A DNA stretch of 64,000 bases, from the NCBI RefSeq assembly GCF_020687765.1, contig NZ_JAJEWJ010000003.1, forward strand, positions 248,001-312,000, read 5' to 3'. This DNA is from Sphingobacterium sp. FBM7-1. GTDB taxonomy: Bacteria; Bacteroidota; Bacteroidia; Sphingobacteriales; Sphingobacteriaceae. Within the stretch, counting starts at the first letter, position 1, and every line of letters begins with the position of its first letter. A model generated the notes under the pieces. It worked only from the letters and a program-made list of their open reading frames with translations. It searched no databases and had not been told where the DNA came from. Positions 28,869 through 38,269 of this stretch are shown piece by piece. The translations under genes and the position numbers were made by a program.

Positions 28869-29993
28869 TTAATCCAGCTCAATCGTGTACTCATTCCGGG
28901 CATCTTTCTTCCAGGCATGCTCCTGCGTGGTGGGCGATATGCCAAATAAAGGAGAGAAGGTACGCACTTTTACGGTTGCATCATCCGGAAAGAATTCAAG
29001 TATACGAAGCCAGCCGTCACCACCGTTTCCGCTACGTCCGCCGCCGCCCATGGCTTGGGCATCGAACAAGATCTGGTGGACAGATTTACCATGATCGTTG
29101 ATCCCTTTTTTATAGCCTTCACCGGTAAAATGACCGCTCAGGACGATATCTATGTTGGAGGAAGGTTGAACGAACTTATCCCAGAGTTGCTGGCCGTTAT
29201 TGGCGTTAGGTAGCATAATACCTCCTGATTTCAGTATTTTTCCGTCCACTTGATAGGGTTCCCACAGTAACCATTTACTCGGTGTATTACCAAGCTCGTC
29301 TTTTGGGGTTAAGTAACTATGGGTTACCAAGACAATGCGATGATCTTTATAGGCAGGCATATCCGCCACTTTTTTCGCCCAGCTCACAATGGTGTCTCTC
29401 GGAGCAAATTCCATCGTCATAAATAGGTAATCGCGCCCACCCAAACCTTTTATCTCATAGGCTGCGTTTGCTAGGGTTTGTTGCTGCTGTTCATCGCGCG
29501 CGTTCTGTACTAAATATTTCGCATTTAGGAAATTATCATCGACCTTAAAAAATTCGTTATAACGCGAGGTTCTATTCCCTTCTCGATCGATGCTGTAATC
29601 ATGGTTTCCGGTTGCTGCGATAAACGGCACCTTTCCGCTTAATCGTTTAAAAGCACCCGATGCGGCTTCCCATTGACGCTGTGTAGATTGGTCGCCGTCA
29701 TAGTCGTTCGTTATTTTTTCATTATTCTGAACGAGATCGCCTACACAGACAACCATCCGAATATTAAGGGTATCGATGTTCGCTTCGATCCAAGCCGTCA
29801 TGAGCTCCAGTATGGGCTGGTTACGCCCCCACTTGACATAGTTCTGGATATCCGGAATCATAATCATAGACCATGAATCTTTATTTTCTAGTTGAGGCTT
29901 ATTGCTAACTACTTGCCCGAATGCGTTGGAGAGTAATGTCGCTGCAAAACAGAGCGACAGCGTTATATGTTGAATCGTCTTTTTCATATTCAT
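28869..29993 (-). CDS. Exported calcineurin-like metallophosphoesterase
   Basis: A 374-residue secreted protein (signal peptide ending near SNAFGQ). Metal-ligand motifs are in order: PDIQNY (D-x-Q variant of D-x-H), VGDLVQN, GNHD, VTHSY and GHFTGEG. The first motif has Gln where most members have His. Such periplasmic enzymes cleave phosphomonoesters or phosphodiesters. It is the third gene of the SusC-SusD-phosphoesterase operon (41 bp after SusD), so the transporter may import an organophosphate or the product of this enzyme. Confidence 0.88.
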   Translation of the reverse strand: MNMKKTIQHITLSLCFAATLLSNAFGQVVSNKPQLENKDSWSMIMIPDIQNYVKWGRNQPILELMTAWIEANIDTLNIRMVVCVGDLVQNNEKITNDYDGDQSTQRQWEAASGAFKRLSGKVPFIAATGNHDYSIDREGNRTSRYNEFFKVDDNFLNAKYLVQNARDEQQQQTLANAAYEIKGLGGRDYLFMTMEFAPRDTIVSWAKKVADMPAYKDHRIVLVTHSYLTPKDELGNTPSKWLLWEPYQVDGKILKSGGIMLPNANNGQQLWDKFVQPSSNIDIVLSGHFTGEGYKKGINDHGKSVHQILFDAQAMGGGGRSGNGGDGWLRILEFFPDDATVKVRTFSPLFGISPTTQEHAWKKDARNEYTIELD

Positions 29994-30034
29994 TTTTTTG
30001 TATTTATGATGACCCGATCTGGAGAGGTGGCTCG

Positions 30035-31738
30035 TTAATAGCCTTTATTTTGTTTTAAATGATCATTGATCAAAATTTCCTTGTTGGGTATCGGCCAGCG
30101 GTACTGCTTTGCTGTAAAGTTTCTATCACCGAGTTTCGCGCTATAGCCTTTTTTATAAAGCTCATCCAGATTGGGGTAGCCTTTGGCATCGATCGTTGGC
30201 GTGATAGGCCAGAACCACAAATCGGTTTCGATGAGTTTACTATTCATCTCGGTAATCGGAAGTAACCCGTAATAAGGGCGTGCTAGGGCATTTTCAAATT
30301 CTTTCCAGCGGTGTAAGTCCCAGAACCGTCTATGTTCCCAGGCAAACTCGATACGGCGCTCAATGCGTAAGATCTTCCGCAACTGCTCCGCATCGGTACT
30401 TTGTACGGCTGGGTAATCGGCGGTTTGGCCTACCTCTACCTGGTATGCCCGGGCGCGTACTTGGTTGATCGCATCTAAAACGCTTTCATCGATCTCCCCT
30501 AGTTCAATTTTCGCTTCTGCGTACATCAATAGTACATCGGCATAACGCATAATCACGATGGGATTGTCCGCTTGATCGGCATTCCAGTTTTGATCGGCAT
30601 ATTTACGCAACTGCAAGCCATTATAAGAGGCATGCTGGGTATATCCCTTGGTATCCTTATTTTCTACCATCTGTCCGGTGTTGACATTCAACACTTTTTT
30701 TGCACGTGGATCTGGATCATAAATTACGCCCAAAAACTCTGATCCAAACTCTACAATAGTGGCGCTCAAACGAGGGTCGCGATTTTGAAATGGCTTCTTT
30801 GGATCAAACAAGGGGGATTCATCAATTAGTAAACCATCGGTACAAGGATAAATGGCCAGTAGCTCCCATGACGGCTGTGCCACAGCATTACCGCCTACGG
30901 TACGTGGCATAAAGTTTTTTGTGCTCCACACCACGGTGAGGTCACGGGAGCGTGGAAGCGAAAATATGGTTTCTGATTCTATTTTTTTTGATTCGAAAAA
31001 TGCTTGATAATCGGGATACAGGCTATAAAGATTTAAATCTATTAGCTTTTTCGTTTCATCGCGGACCACTTCCCAGTCGGACATCCAAAGGGCTACTCGG
31101 GCTTTCATAGCGATTGCGGCTCCTTTATTGACGCGTGATACGGATGAACCGCTATTCTCTTCGGGAAGGGTAGCGATGGCATAGTCGAAATCTGCGTACA
31201 CTTCTTTTAATATGTCATTAGCATCGTGCCGCCCCATAGCAAAGGCTTCTTCAATAGTAATCGTTTCTTTATAAAAGGGAACATCGCCATATAAAGCAAT
31301 CAAGCGTCCGTAAAAGTTAGCTCTAAAAAAACGCGCCTCGCCTCGTAATCGGTTGATTGTTTCTTCGGGAAGTACGCCCGTTACGCGATCGAGGCTCTCG
31401 ATAACCCTGTTCGCGCGGCTTATCCCTTTGTAGGTGTTCATCCAGGTTGTTTCGCTATCCGACCATTCACTGGTGACTGCTCCGCCTGGATATTCATACA
31501 CGACAAGACGCTGAGCCCAGTCATCGGTCCAACGATCGGTTTGGAAGTTGACCTCTAAATTCCAAACGTAGGTTCGGTATAGATCATTTAAAGACATTTC
31601 TATCTCTGTTTGGTCTGAATACCAGTTTTCGTTAGAGCCCTCGGAGGGTGGTACTAAATCTAACTCTGCGCAAGAGAATAACATGGCTGTAAAAAACAGA
31701 CCAATAACGTATGGCTTAAATATATTTTTCATCGTCAT
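30035..31738 (-). CDS. SusD/RagB family nutrient-binding outer-membrane lipoprotein
   Basis: A 567-residue lipoprotein: signal peptide with lipobox (AMLFSC, Cys at 23), then AELDLVPPSEGSNENWY, typical of SusD mature ends, helical TPR-like body (WMNTYKGISRANRVIESL, RFFRANFYGRLIALYGDVP) and the C-terminal SusD region (RRIEFAWEHRRFWDLHRW). SusD forms the lid of the SusC transporter and captures the ligand on the surface. It starts directly after the SusC stop codon. Confidence 0.96.
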   Translation of the reverse strand: MTMKNIFKPYVIGLFFTAMLFSCAELDLVPPSEGSNENWYSDQTEIEMSLNDLYRTYVWNLEVNFQTDRWTDDWAQRLVVYEYPGGAVTSEWSDSETTWMNTYKGISRANRVIESLDRVTGVLPEETINRLRGEARFFRANFYGRLIALYGDVPFYKETITIEEAFAMGRHDANDILKEVYADFDYAIATLPEENSGSSVSRVNKGAAIAMKARVALWMSDWEVVRDETKKLIDLNLYSLYPDYQAFFESKKIESETIFSLPRSRDLTVVWSTKNFMPRTVGGNAVAQPSWELLAIYPCTDGLLIDESPLFDPKKPFQNRDPRLSATIVEFGSEFLGVIYDPDPRAKKVLNVNTGQMVENKDTKGYTQHASYNGLQLRKYADQNWNADQADNPIVIMRYADVLLMYAEAKIELGEIDESVLDAINQVRARAYQVEVGQTADYPAVQSTDAEQLRKILRIERRIEFAWEHRRFWDLHRWKEFENALARPYYGLLPITEMNSKLIETDLWFWPITPTIDAKGYPNLDELYKKGYSAKLGDRNFTAKQYRWPIPNKEILINDHLKQNKGY

Positions 31739-34700
31739 TTAAAATTTAATGTTTAGCCCAAGGCTATAGGTACTTGAAATGTAGGAGTTGTTTAACGCTT
31801 CTGGATCGTATCCTTTTGGATAGTCGCTTAAAGCAAATAAATCGGTACCGGACATATAAATACGTGCGCCCTTCATATTGATTCTGCTTAGCAGGCTCTC
31901 CGGCAGGTTATAGCCGATGGTTACGTTTTTCAAACGGAAATAGCTTCCATCAAACAGCCAGAAATCAGACATTTCGTAGTTATTGTTTTTGGCACTTTGA
32001 TGCGACAAGCGCGGAAAGCGGGCGTTCCTGTTTTCCTCTTCGGAGTTATTTACACTCCAATAATTACCGTCATATAAGGTGGACGGGCTTGTCCAGGTAG
32101 ATTCAAATGGCTGAATCATATTCGGGGCTAGGCGGCTTGTTTGCTTACCTACGCCTTGGACAACTACCGAAAGATCGAATGCTTTATAGCCTACGGTTAG
32201 GTTCCCTCCATAGGTGAAACGCGGAAGCGATCCGCCAAGCAATACCTTATCGTATTCTGGCGTTATTACACCATCTGGAACACCATCAGGCCCCGATATA
32301 TCGCGGTATCGTACGTCGCCTGGTTTTACGGCGGAATGCAACAATGCGCTATTTTCTACTTCTTGCGTATTCTGAAAAAGACCGTCAGAAATATACCCAA
32401 ACCATTCGTTGTATTGGCTGCCTTCGCGTATGATTTGATCTCCGGTAAACACGGTACCTCCTAAGAATCCCATATTGGAAATGAAATCAGAAAGGTTAAA
32501 CGATGCGGAGTATCGGAAATCGTCGCCGATACGGTCGCTCCAGTTTGCTACGAATTCCCAGCCATTGGTCTTCATTGTCCCGGTATTCTGGTCAGGATTT
32601 TCATATCCTAAATAATCAGGTACTTCGAGTTCGAGCAGCATGTCTCGTGTACGTTTCACGTAATAATCGGCCGAAACACTTAATCGATTTCCTAAAAACC
32701 CACCATCTAGGCCGATATTCCACGAAGCTGTCGTCTCCCAGCTGATATCTTGAATGGCATATCCAACTTGTGCGGCTGTGGTTTTTGAAATAATATTATC
32801 GCCTTGATAAAAAGGTGTGGAGGAAAACCCGATGGAAGATTGATACGGATAATAGCCGATACGTTCGTTGCCTAAGGTACCATAAGATCCGCGTAGCTTA
32901 AGTATGGAGACACCTTCCACATCTTCCATAAAGGATTCTTCTGAAATGGACCAACCTACTGATACCGACGGAAACAGTGCCCAGCGGTGATCCGGGTGAA
33001 AACGTGAGGAGCCGTCGTAACGGAAGTTTGCTTGCAGATAATAGCGGCTTTCGTAATCGTATAATAAACGTCCGAACACGGAACGATAGGCCGAGGCGAC
33101 GGCATTTCCGGTGTTAAACATCGAGTTGCGATTACCTAAGTTCAAATAATGGAAGTTTGATAGCTCAAAATCTTCACTCTGCGCATCCAAGGATTCCTTG
33201 TCATAGGTAAAGTCTTCATACCCGCCCATTACGCTCATGTTGTGCCCATGGAAACGCTTTGCGTAATTCACAATAAACTGCTTGGTTAAGGTGGATACCT
33301 CCGCACGGCTTTCGTAGAGGTTTGTTTTATTGTGTCCAGAGATATAGCCTCCTAAGATGGTTGGGTCTTCGGCATCGTACCAGGGTAACTTAGCTATAAA
33401 GTTTTTTCCTTTTTGAAAATGATATGATGGAGAAAGCGTTCCGGTCAGGGTCAGGCCGTCTATTGGTTCGTACTCCATAGAGATTCGTCCGTTAACTTTG
33501 CTATTCGTATTCTTATCAAAACCACCGTACAAAATATCGGCATACATATTGGATCCGTCCTTTCCTCCCGCAATGCGACCATCCGTCCAGGTAGCGGCGT
33601 ATATGGGTGCATATTTGTGCGCAGAGTTAATGGGATTGGATGTAGGGTTATTGTTCACCGAACGGTTTAAGTTAATATCGACGTTCGCCTTTAACCGGTT
33701 GTTAAATCTTATTTGGTTATTCGCACGCACCATCACGCGCTCATAGTTGCTATTTTCAAACAGGGCGTCGGTATCCTCGTAGTTCAACGAGACACGCGAA
33801 TTCACTTTTTCGCCGCCGTGGGAAAAATTCAGGAAATGGCGCTGACGCGGTGCCCTGTCTTTTATCAGCAGATCGATCCAGTCGGTTACGGGATAATTGT
33901 TCGGATCTGTCAGGTGGTATGTTTCCCAGTTCTCTACGTCTTGCTGGGAATAAAGTGGGTATTCGGCACCTTCTGGGTTTCCGGCATCGTTCCACATCGC
34001 CTCATTAGACATCTGTAAGTAGCGTGTAGCACCCACGCTTCTAGGAAAGGTTGGTATGCGTTCCAACCCCATATTTAACCCTGCTTCTAGGCTTGTTGTA
34101 CCAGCGGGTGCATTCTTTGTAGTAATCAAAATAACACCGGCCGCTGCCCGCGAGCCATAGATTGATGCCGATGCTGCATCTTTTAAGACGGTAATATCTT
34201 TGATGTCTTCGGAGGATATATCATCGATATTATTGTAGGGTACGCCGTCCACGATAATCAAGGGGCTGCTATCCCCGATGGTGGTGACACCGCGTATTCT
34301 GATATCGGCACTTGCGCCTGGCCTGCTGCTACTGCGGGTGACGGTAACACCAGGGATCTGGCCTTGAAGCTCTTGGGATAGTTGTGTTCCGTTTATGTTC
34401 TCGAGTTTTTCGCCGCTGAGTGTGCTTACAGCACCCGTCAGGTCCTTTTTATCCATCGAACCGTAACCGATAACGACGACCTCATTGAGATTAACAAAGT
34501 CTTCCTGCAAAACGACATCGATATTAGAAGAACCGGTAAGCTGCACCTCTTTTTGGGCATAACCTATGGCCGAAAAGTTTAATCGACCTACCGTATTTTT
34601 TAATGCTACGGTGTACCTTCCTGAAGAGTCTGAGACGCTGGCGGTTCCCGTTTCAAGATGGCTTATGGTTACATTAGCAATAGGCTGTCCGATTTCATTA

Positions 34701-34777
34701 GTAATTTTACCAGATATACTTTGAGCCATCGTGTATAGGCTTGAAAGCAGTAACAAAATAATTATTGGGTATCTCAT
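31739..34777 (-). CDS. SusC/RagA family TonB-linked outer-membrane transporter
   Basis: A 1012-residue receptor when started at ATG 34777 (MRYPIIILLLLSSLYTMAQ signal peptide); the frame stays open 19 codons further upstream but those residues do not fit a signal peptide. It has the CarbopepD_reg extension (ISGKITNEIGQPIANVTISH), the TonB box/plug region with NEVVVIGYGSMDKKDLTGAV and the SusC motif DIRIRGVTTIGDSSPL, and a 22-strand-type barrel. With SusD it imports a ligand using TonB energy. No sigma/anti-sigma pair or hybrid two-component regulator is adjacent. Confidence 0.96.
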   Translation of the reverse strand: MRYPIIILLLLSSLYTMAQSISGKITNEIGQPIANVTISHLETGTASVSDSSGRYTVALKNTVGRLNFSAIGYAQKEVQLTGSSNIDVVLQEDFVNLNEVVVIGYGSMDKKDLTGAVSTLSGEKLENINGTQLSQELQGQIPGVTVTRSSSRPGASADIRIRGVTTIGDSSPLIIVDGVPYNNIDDISSEDIKDITVLKDAASASIYGSRAAAGVILITTKNAPAGTTSLEAGLNMGLERIPTFPRSVGATRYLQMSNEAMWNDAGNPEGAEYPLYSQQDVENWETYHLTDPNNYPVTDWIDLLIKDRAPRQRHFLNFSHGGEKVNSRVSLNYEDTDALFENSNYERVMVRANNQIRFNNRLKANVDINLNRSVNNNPTSNPINSAHKYAPIYAATWTDGRIAGGKDGSNMYADILYGGFDKNTNSKVNGRISMEYEPIDGLTLTGTLSPSYHFQKGKNFIAKLPWYDAEDPTILGGYISGHNKTNLYESRAEVSTLTKQFIVNYAKRFHGHNMSVMGGYEDFTYDKESLDAQSEDFELSNFHYLNLGNRNSMFNTGNAVASAYRSVFGRLLYDYESRYYLQANFRYDGSSRFHPDHRWALFPSVSVGWSISEESFMEDVEGVSILKLRGSYGTLGNERIGYYPYQSSIGFSSTPFYQGDNIISKTTAAQVGYAIQDISWETTASWNIGLDGGFLGNRLSVSADYYVKRTRDMLLELEVPDYLGYENPDQNTGTMKTNGWEFVANWSDRIGDDFRYSASFNLSDFISNMGFLGGTVFTGDQIIREGSQYNEWFGYISDGLFQNTQEVENSALLHSAVKPGDVRYRDISGPDGVPDGVITPEYDKVLLGGSLPRFTYGGNLTVGYKAFDLSVVVQGVGKQTSRLAPNMIQPFESTWTSPSTLYDGNYWSVNNSEEENRNARFPRLSHQSAKNNNYEMSDFWLFDGSYFRLKNVTIGYNLPESLLSRINMKGARIYMSGTDLFALSDYPKGYDPEALNNSYISSTYSLGLNIKF

Positions 34778-35023
34778 GATTGTTATTCTTGGGGGCAAAA
34801 GTCGCCCTTTGAGATTATCACAAAATAACGGCAATGTTACTAAAATATTAATTCCTGACTAGACAAAGGCTAAGCTTTTAGGGATGTATAAATGGGTGGA
34901 TGGAGGGGAATCGCGTGTGAAGCACCTGACCCCAGTTGTCGGTATTAGTGGAAAATACGCACGAAAAATATGGATGAACTGTTCGGTATTAGTGTCAAGC
35001 TAAAGATGGGGTAATAATGGAGC

Positions 35024-35248
35024 TTATAATACAGACTCAACTTCATCCATCTTGCCGCCTGCAAAAAGTTTTTTACGATGATTTTGTCCCCAAGTTTTAA
35101 GGACTTCAATAATCGGTGTTATGGTTTTTGCGTAAGGTTCAGCTTTATATAAAATCTTTACAGGATAATCGTCCACAACTATGCGCTTAATTAATTGATG
35201 CTCCTCAAGATCTTTGAGCTCTTTTGCCAAAACCTTTGGTGTAATACA
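35024..35248 (-). pseudogene. HxlR-family regulator, C-terminal fragment
   Basis: Residues GCITPKVLAKELKDLEEHQL and the following YPVKILYKAEPYAKTI match the C-terminal two thirds of the winged-helix HxlR domain. Upstream of 35248 the frame continues only as antisense of a monooxygenase fragment, so the DNA-binding first helices are gone. A fusion that deleted the promoter region between this gene and its divergent neighbour explains the structure. Confidence 0.75.
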
Positions 35249-35262
35249 TCCGATACTATTCT

Positions 35263-35444
35263 GTGGGAGTAAGGAAAAAGTAAAAAAGGAAATTGAAGCG
35301 TTCCTTGAACTTACCGGCGTGGATGAACTGATTACGGTCACGATTGCCCATAACCGTGAAGATCGCATTAAATCCGTCCGGCTTTTTGCCGAACTCATGG
35401 ACGAGATTAATTCAGAAAATAAAACTGTATTGCCCCATAAATGA
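35263..35444 (+). pseudogene. Luciferase-like (LLM) monooxygenase, C-terminal fragment
   Basis: The frame ending at 35444 carries GSKEKVKKEIEAFLELTG and TIAHNREDRIKSVRLFAEL, the end of an MsnO8-type flavin-dependent monooxygenase. About 280 N-terminal residues are missing. The fragment is fused at its left side to the truncated HxlR gene. Confidence 0.7.
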
Positions 35445-35454
35445 AAGATAAGGC

Positions 35455-35703
35455 ATGGATTTAAATAGCAATAGAAAAAAGTTAAAATTAGCGGCCAACC
35501 TTAATGGTTTAGGTTGGAACTATGTGGGTTGGCAACATCCGGATATGCCGGTAGATGCCAGCGAAAATATTGACTTTTATATACAACAGGCGAAACTGGC
35601 TGAAGCCGCCAAATTCGACACCCTATTCTTAATCGATGTAAGTCATGTCGGTGCCGGAAACATCCCGCATTATCTGAGTATGTTTGAGGGTGGTTCAGTC
35701 TGA
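35455..35703 (+). pseudogene. NtaA/SnaA-type FMN monooxygenase, N-terminal fragment
   Basis: Starts with an intact ATG, 10 bp after the preceding fragment. LAANLNGLGWNYVGWQHPDM and KLAEAAKFDTLFLIDVSHVG match the N terminus of nitrilotriacetate/DszA-like monooxygenases. The reading frame meets a stop at 35703 soon after LSMFEGG, where the DNA switches to the mepB-like fragment, so about 350 residues are missing. Confidence 0.75.
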
Positions 35704-35909
35704 TTTTGAGAGTTTCTTTTCCATAGGGTTACAAATTGTCCAATTTTCTTTGGCGTAATTTTCGCCTTCCTGTATTTTATTTTAAACGCTCCAACATCAA
35801 AATTATACCCATCGTATTCCTTACATTCGGCTTCTTCTTGTATATGCCCGATACGCAAACCATTTGTGTTTAATAGCCGATTTTCTATAAATCTTAACTC
35901 TTCAATCAT
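35670..35909 (-). pseudogene. MepB-like protein, N-terminal fragment
   Basis: The leftward frame begins at the ATG overlapping the OsmC stop (TAATG) and carries NFDVGAFKIKYRKAKITPKK and IGQFVTLWKRN, as in MepB family proteins. The last residues before the stop (PSNILR) are antisense of the monooxygenase fragment, so the C-terminal half has been removed at about 35695. It was translationally coupled to the OsmC gene. Confidence 0.65.
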
Positions 35910-36379
35910 TATATACTTGCTACAGTTATTGTCGAATTATGATGAACTGGAAAATTTACAGAATTGGCAATAAAACAAAGTTCATTCGCTTTTTTATGCA
36001 ATTCATTCGCCTTATCAATCATCCATAGTTCCTTTACAGATACGTTTGGATTAAGTGTTACTTCCACAAACTGCCCTCCTCCATTTGAAGTTTCTACCAT
36101 TATTCCCGTAGCGTTGTCAATATAATCTATCACGATTACTCCCGCTTCTGAACACAAATGCAAGTACCATAGCATATGGCAGGAAGATAATGATGTGACT
36201 AATAAATCTTCTGGGTTGTATTTGGTTTTATCCCCTCGAAATGCTGGGTCTGAAGAACCAAAAATTTTAGGCTTATCTGTGACAGTAACCTCGTAGTTTC
36301 TTTCGTAATTCCTATAGTTATCAGTCCCTGTGCCTTTGTTCCCTGTCCATTTAATTGTTGTTCTATAATGATGTTGCAT
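35909..36379 (-). CDS. OsmC family peroxiredoxin-like protein
   Basis: A 156-residue cytosolic protein starting at ATG 36379 (MQHHYRTTIKWTGNKG); the frame is open further upstream but without family similarity. It contains NPEDLLVTSLSSCHMLWYLH with the first active Cys (about 73) in the SSCH motif and ANELCFIANSVNF with the second, as expected for OsmC/Ohr thiol peroxidases that reduce organic hydroperoxides. It overlaps the truncated mepB-like gene downstream and appears intact inside a zone of broken genes. Confidence 0.9.
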   Translation of the reverse strand: MQHHYRTTIKWTGNKGTGTDNYRNYERNYEVTVTDKPKIFGSSDPAFRGDKTKYNPEDLLVTSLSSCHMLWYLHLCSEAGVIVIDYIDNATGIMVETSNGGGQFVEVTLNPNVSVKELWMIDKANELHKKANELCFIANSVNFPVHHNSTITVASI

Positions 36380-36470
36380 TTTTAATATCTCGTCTTTCTG
36401 AAATTTGTATTGGCATACTGTATGGTCTTCATTTGTACCTCTCAATATTTTTCACTGTCTATTGCGTATC

Positions 36471-36632
36471 TTAGGTATTACTGTTCTCGAAAATCTCGTG
36501 TAATTTTTGTTGCAATAGCTTTTTATGGGGCAGTTGGGTTTGGTACTCGGCGACCATTGCAGGGGAAAGCGAACGGCTCAATGCAAACTCTACAACTTCG
36601 TTTTCCTTATCCTTGTACGTCTTCAAACTAAA
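36471..36632 (-). pseudogene. DUF1016 (YhcG-type PDDEXK nuclease), C-terminal fragment
   Basis: Read leftward, the 53 codons ending at 36471 give YKDKENEVVEFALSRSLSPA and VAEYQTQLPHKKLLQQKLHE, the end of DUF1016/PDDEXK nuclease-domain proteins. Nothing of the catalytic part remains and a stop lies just upstream. Confidence 0.7.
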
Positions 36633-36733
36633 TTAGACACATTAGGATGGAACCTTAAGGAGACTTTCGAGTTATAAATTTATTAATTTTTGTTGATTAT
36701 ACAATTGTCTTCTTTTATTCAGAGAATCGATTT

Positions 36734-38263
36734 TTACCTGTTGTCTTTTTTCCAAAATTCTTTCAGATCGTCCACAATAGCTTGATGCAGCGTAAAATCT
36801 TTAATCTCTACATTTTTTGCATTCGGCATCCGACACAATACATGCAAGGGCTCACCTGTACGATTACAAGATGCCATAGTATATTCTTTATTCAAATCAA
36901 TTGGTCTCCCTTTTATCTCTACGGTCAACAAACGAGATCCCATTTCTTTTGAGCTATCAAATGTTATTTTCATACCTGCAAAACGTAGGAACCAACCACC
37001 AAAACGCTCGTTGGCATTCTTAGCAAAAACATTATTCAATTCTTTTTCGAGCCAATTCCAAATCTGTTGACCACTGACTCTACCAATTTTCATTTTTTCA
37101 TCCACAGGAATCATACGCCATAAATCTTCACGCGTGATGGCTTGCTTACCATTCTTCTCAGGAACAATCGGAACACCAAAACGGAATCCATTCGAGATAG
37201 CAATATCGGCACCTGATTTCCACAATAATGCATCCGTGATAAAATTATCCATCGGATTCTCAACAACCAAATAACGATAAATTGGGGTGGAAGTGTAACC
37301 AATTATTTCCTGCATTTGCGAATGATAAGGATTGGTCAACGAATCAACAATCTGTTGTATGTGTTTATCCGCTTTATATTTTTTAGGATTAACCTCCAGC
37401 AATTCGTAATTGAAATCTGCTATTTTCCGGTTTTTAATTTTCAAATCTAATTTCCCAACGAAAGAACCAAAAGAACCCGGCTCCAATACCATTGCATATT
37501 TTCCCTTGATAGGTTGACGGACACGCTCGTGTGTGTCGCTTCCAAAAATAAAATCTACCCCATCTACCGCAGGATTATTGGCAAGCATCAGTTGCTTGGA
37601 TATACCTATATGTGCGACTATAAAAAGTAGATCGACTTGTTTCTCTTCACGTAAATGTGTAATTAGTGATTTCAAATTTGCTTCTACTTCCGTAAACAAG
37701 ATACCTTCACTAAACATTGGGTTCTGACGAATCGGAATTTCAGGGTCATTGTACGCAATAAAACCAATTTTCAAACCTTGCTTTTCCGTAATCCAGTAAG
37801 GGGGAAACAAGGCGGAATTGTCGGTTTCGTGATACATATTGGATACAATTACAGAAGTTTTGTATTTGGTCATAATATCCATCATGACTTGCTTACCGTA
37901 AATTACTTCCCAATTTCCTGGAATCATTAAATCGTAGTTCATTTCATTCACAATAGTTGGAAATATTGCACCTTGGCTAAGTACACTTTCTCCACTCCCT
38001 TGTATGAAATCACCTCCGTCAATCAAGAGAGTACCATTCGGATTATCATTACGAACTCCTTCGACCAAGGTCTTGATATGTGCCAGCCCTCCCGCTTCAC
38101 GAAACTTTACCTTACCTTTTTCCACAAAAAGCTCATTGTGCTTATTTAGATACGCATGCAGATCTGCTGTTTGTAAGATTGTGATTGTTGTGTCTTTGCT
38201 TTTTGCCATAGCGATGGAGATACTAAGAAAAGAAATGAATATAATAGTTAAAATTCTGAACAT
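36734..38263 (-). CDS. SoxB-like metallophosphatase (5'-nucleotidase/SoxB superfamily)
   Basis: A 509-residue exported protein (signal peptide to about residue 20). Two-domain layout: N-terminal metallophosphatase with TADLHAYL (D34, H36), DGGDFIQGSG, GNWEVIYG (116-123), VAHIG (H218) and GSDTHERVRQPI (H245), then a C-terminal substrate domain from about 310. The usual motif GNHExD, which holds the catalytic His-Asp pair of 5'-nucleotidases, reads GNWEVI here; a Trp at this spot is a hallmark I know from SoxB thiosulfohydrolases (GHWEFTYG). EPGSFGSFVGKLDL also resembles SoxB. Last gene of the operon starting at 39616 with thioredoxin and DoxX. A role in sulfur compound hydrolysis is likely but not certain. 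Confidence 0.75.
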   Translation of the reverse strand: MFRILTIIFISFLSISIAMAKSKDTTITILQTADLHAYLNKHNELFVEKGKVKFREAGGLAHIKTLVEGVRNDNPNGTLLIDGGDFIQGSGESVLSQGAIFPTIVNEMNYDLMIPGNWEVIYGKQVMMDIMTKYKTSVIVSNMYHETDNSALFPPYWITEKQGLKIGFIAYNDPEIPIRQNPMFSEGILFTEVEANLKSLITHLREEKQVDLLFIVAHIGISKQLMLANNPAVDGVDFIFGSDTHERVRQPIKGKYAMVLEPGSFGSFVGKLDLKIKNRKIADFNYELLEVNPKKYKADKHIQQIVDSLTNPYHSQMQEIIGYTSTPIYRYLVVENPMDNFITDALLWKSGADIAISNGFRFGVPIVPEKNGKQAITREDLWRMIPVDEKMKIGRVSGQQIWNWLEKELNNVFAKNANERFGGWFLRFAGMKITFDSSKEMGSRLLTVEIKGRPIDLNKEYTMASCNRTGEPLHVLCRMPNAKNVEIKDFTLHQAIVDDLKEFWKKDNR

Positions 38264-38269
38264 AGTTAT

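Noticed and set aside
35249..35398. N-terminal 50 codons of the leftward HxlR-containing frame as real coding sequence
   Set aside because: They are the exact antisense of the monooxygenase fragment on the plus strand, so only the part below 35248 is HxlR-derived.
36410..36631. Rightward frame of 73 codons
   Set aside because: The opposite strand carries the recognisable DUF1016 C-terminal fragment; this frame is its antisense.
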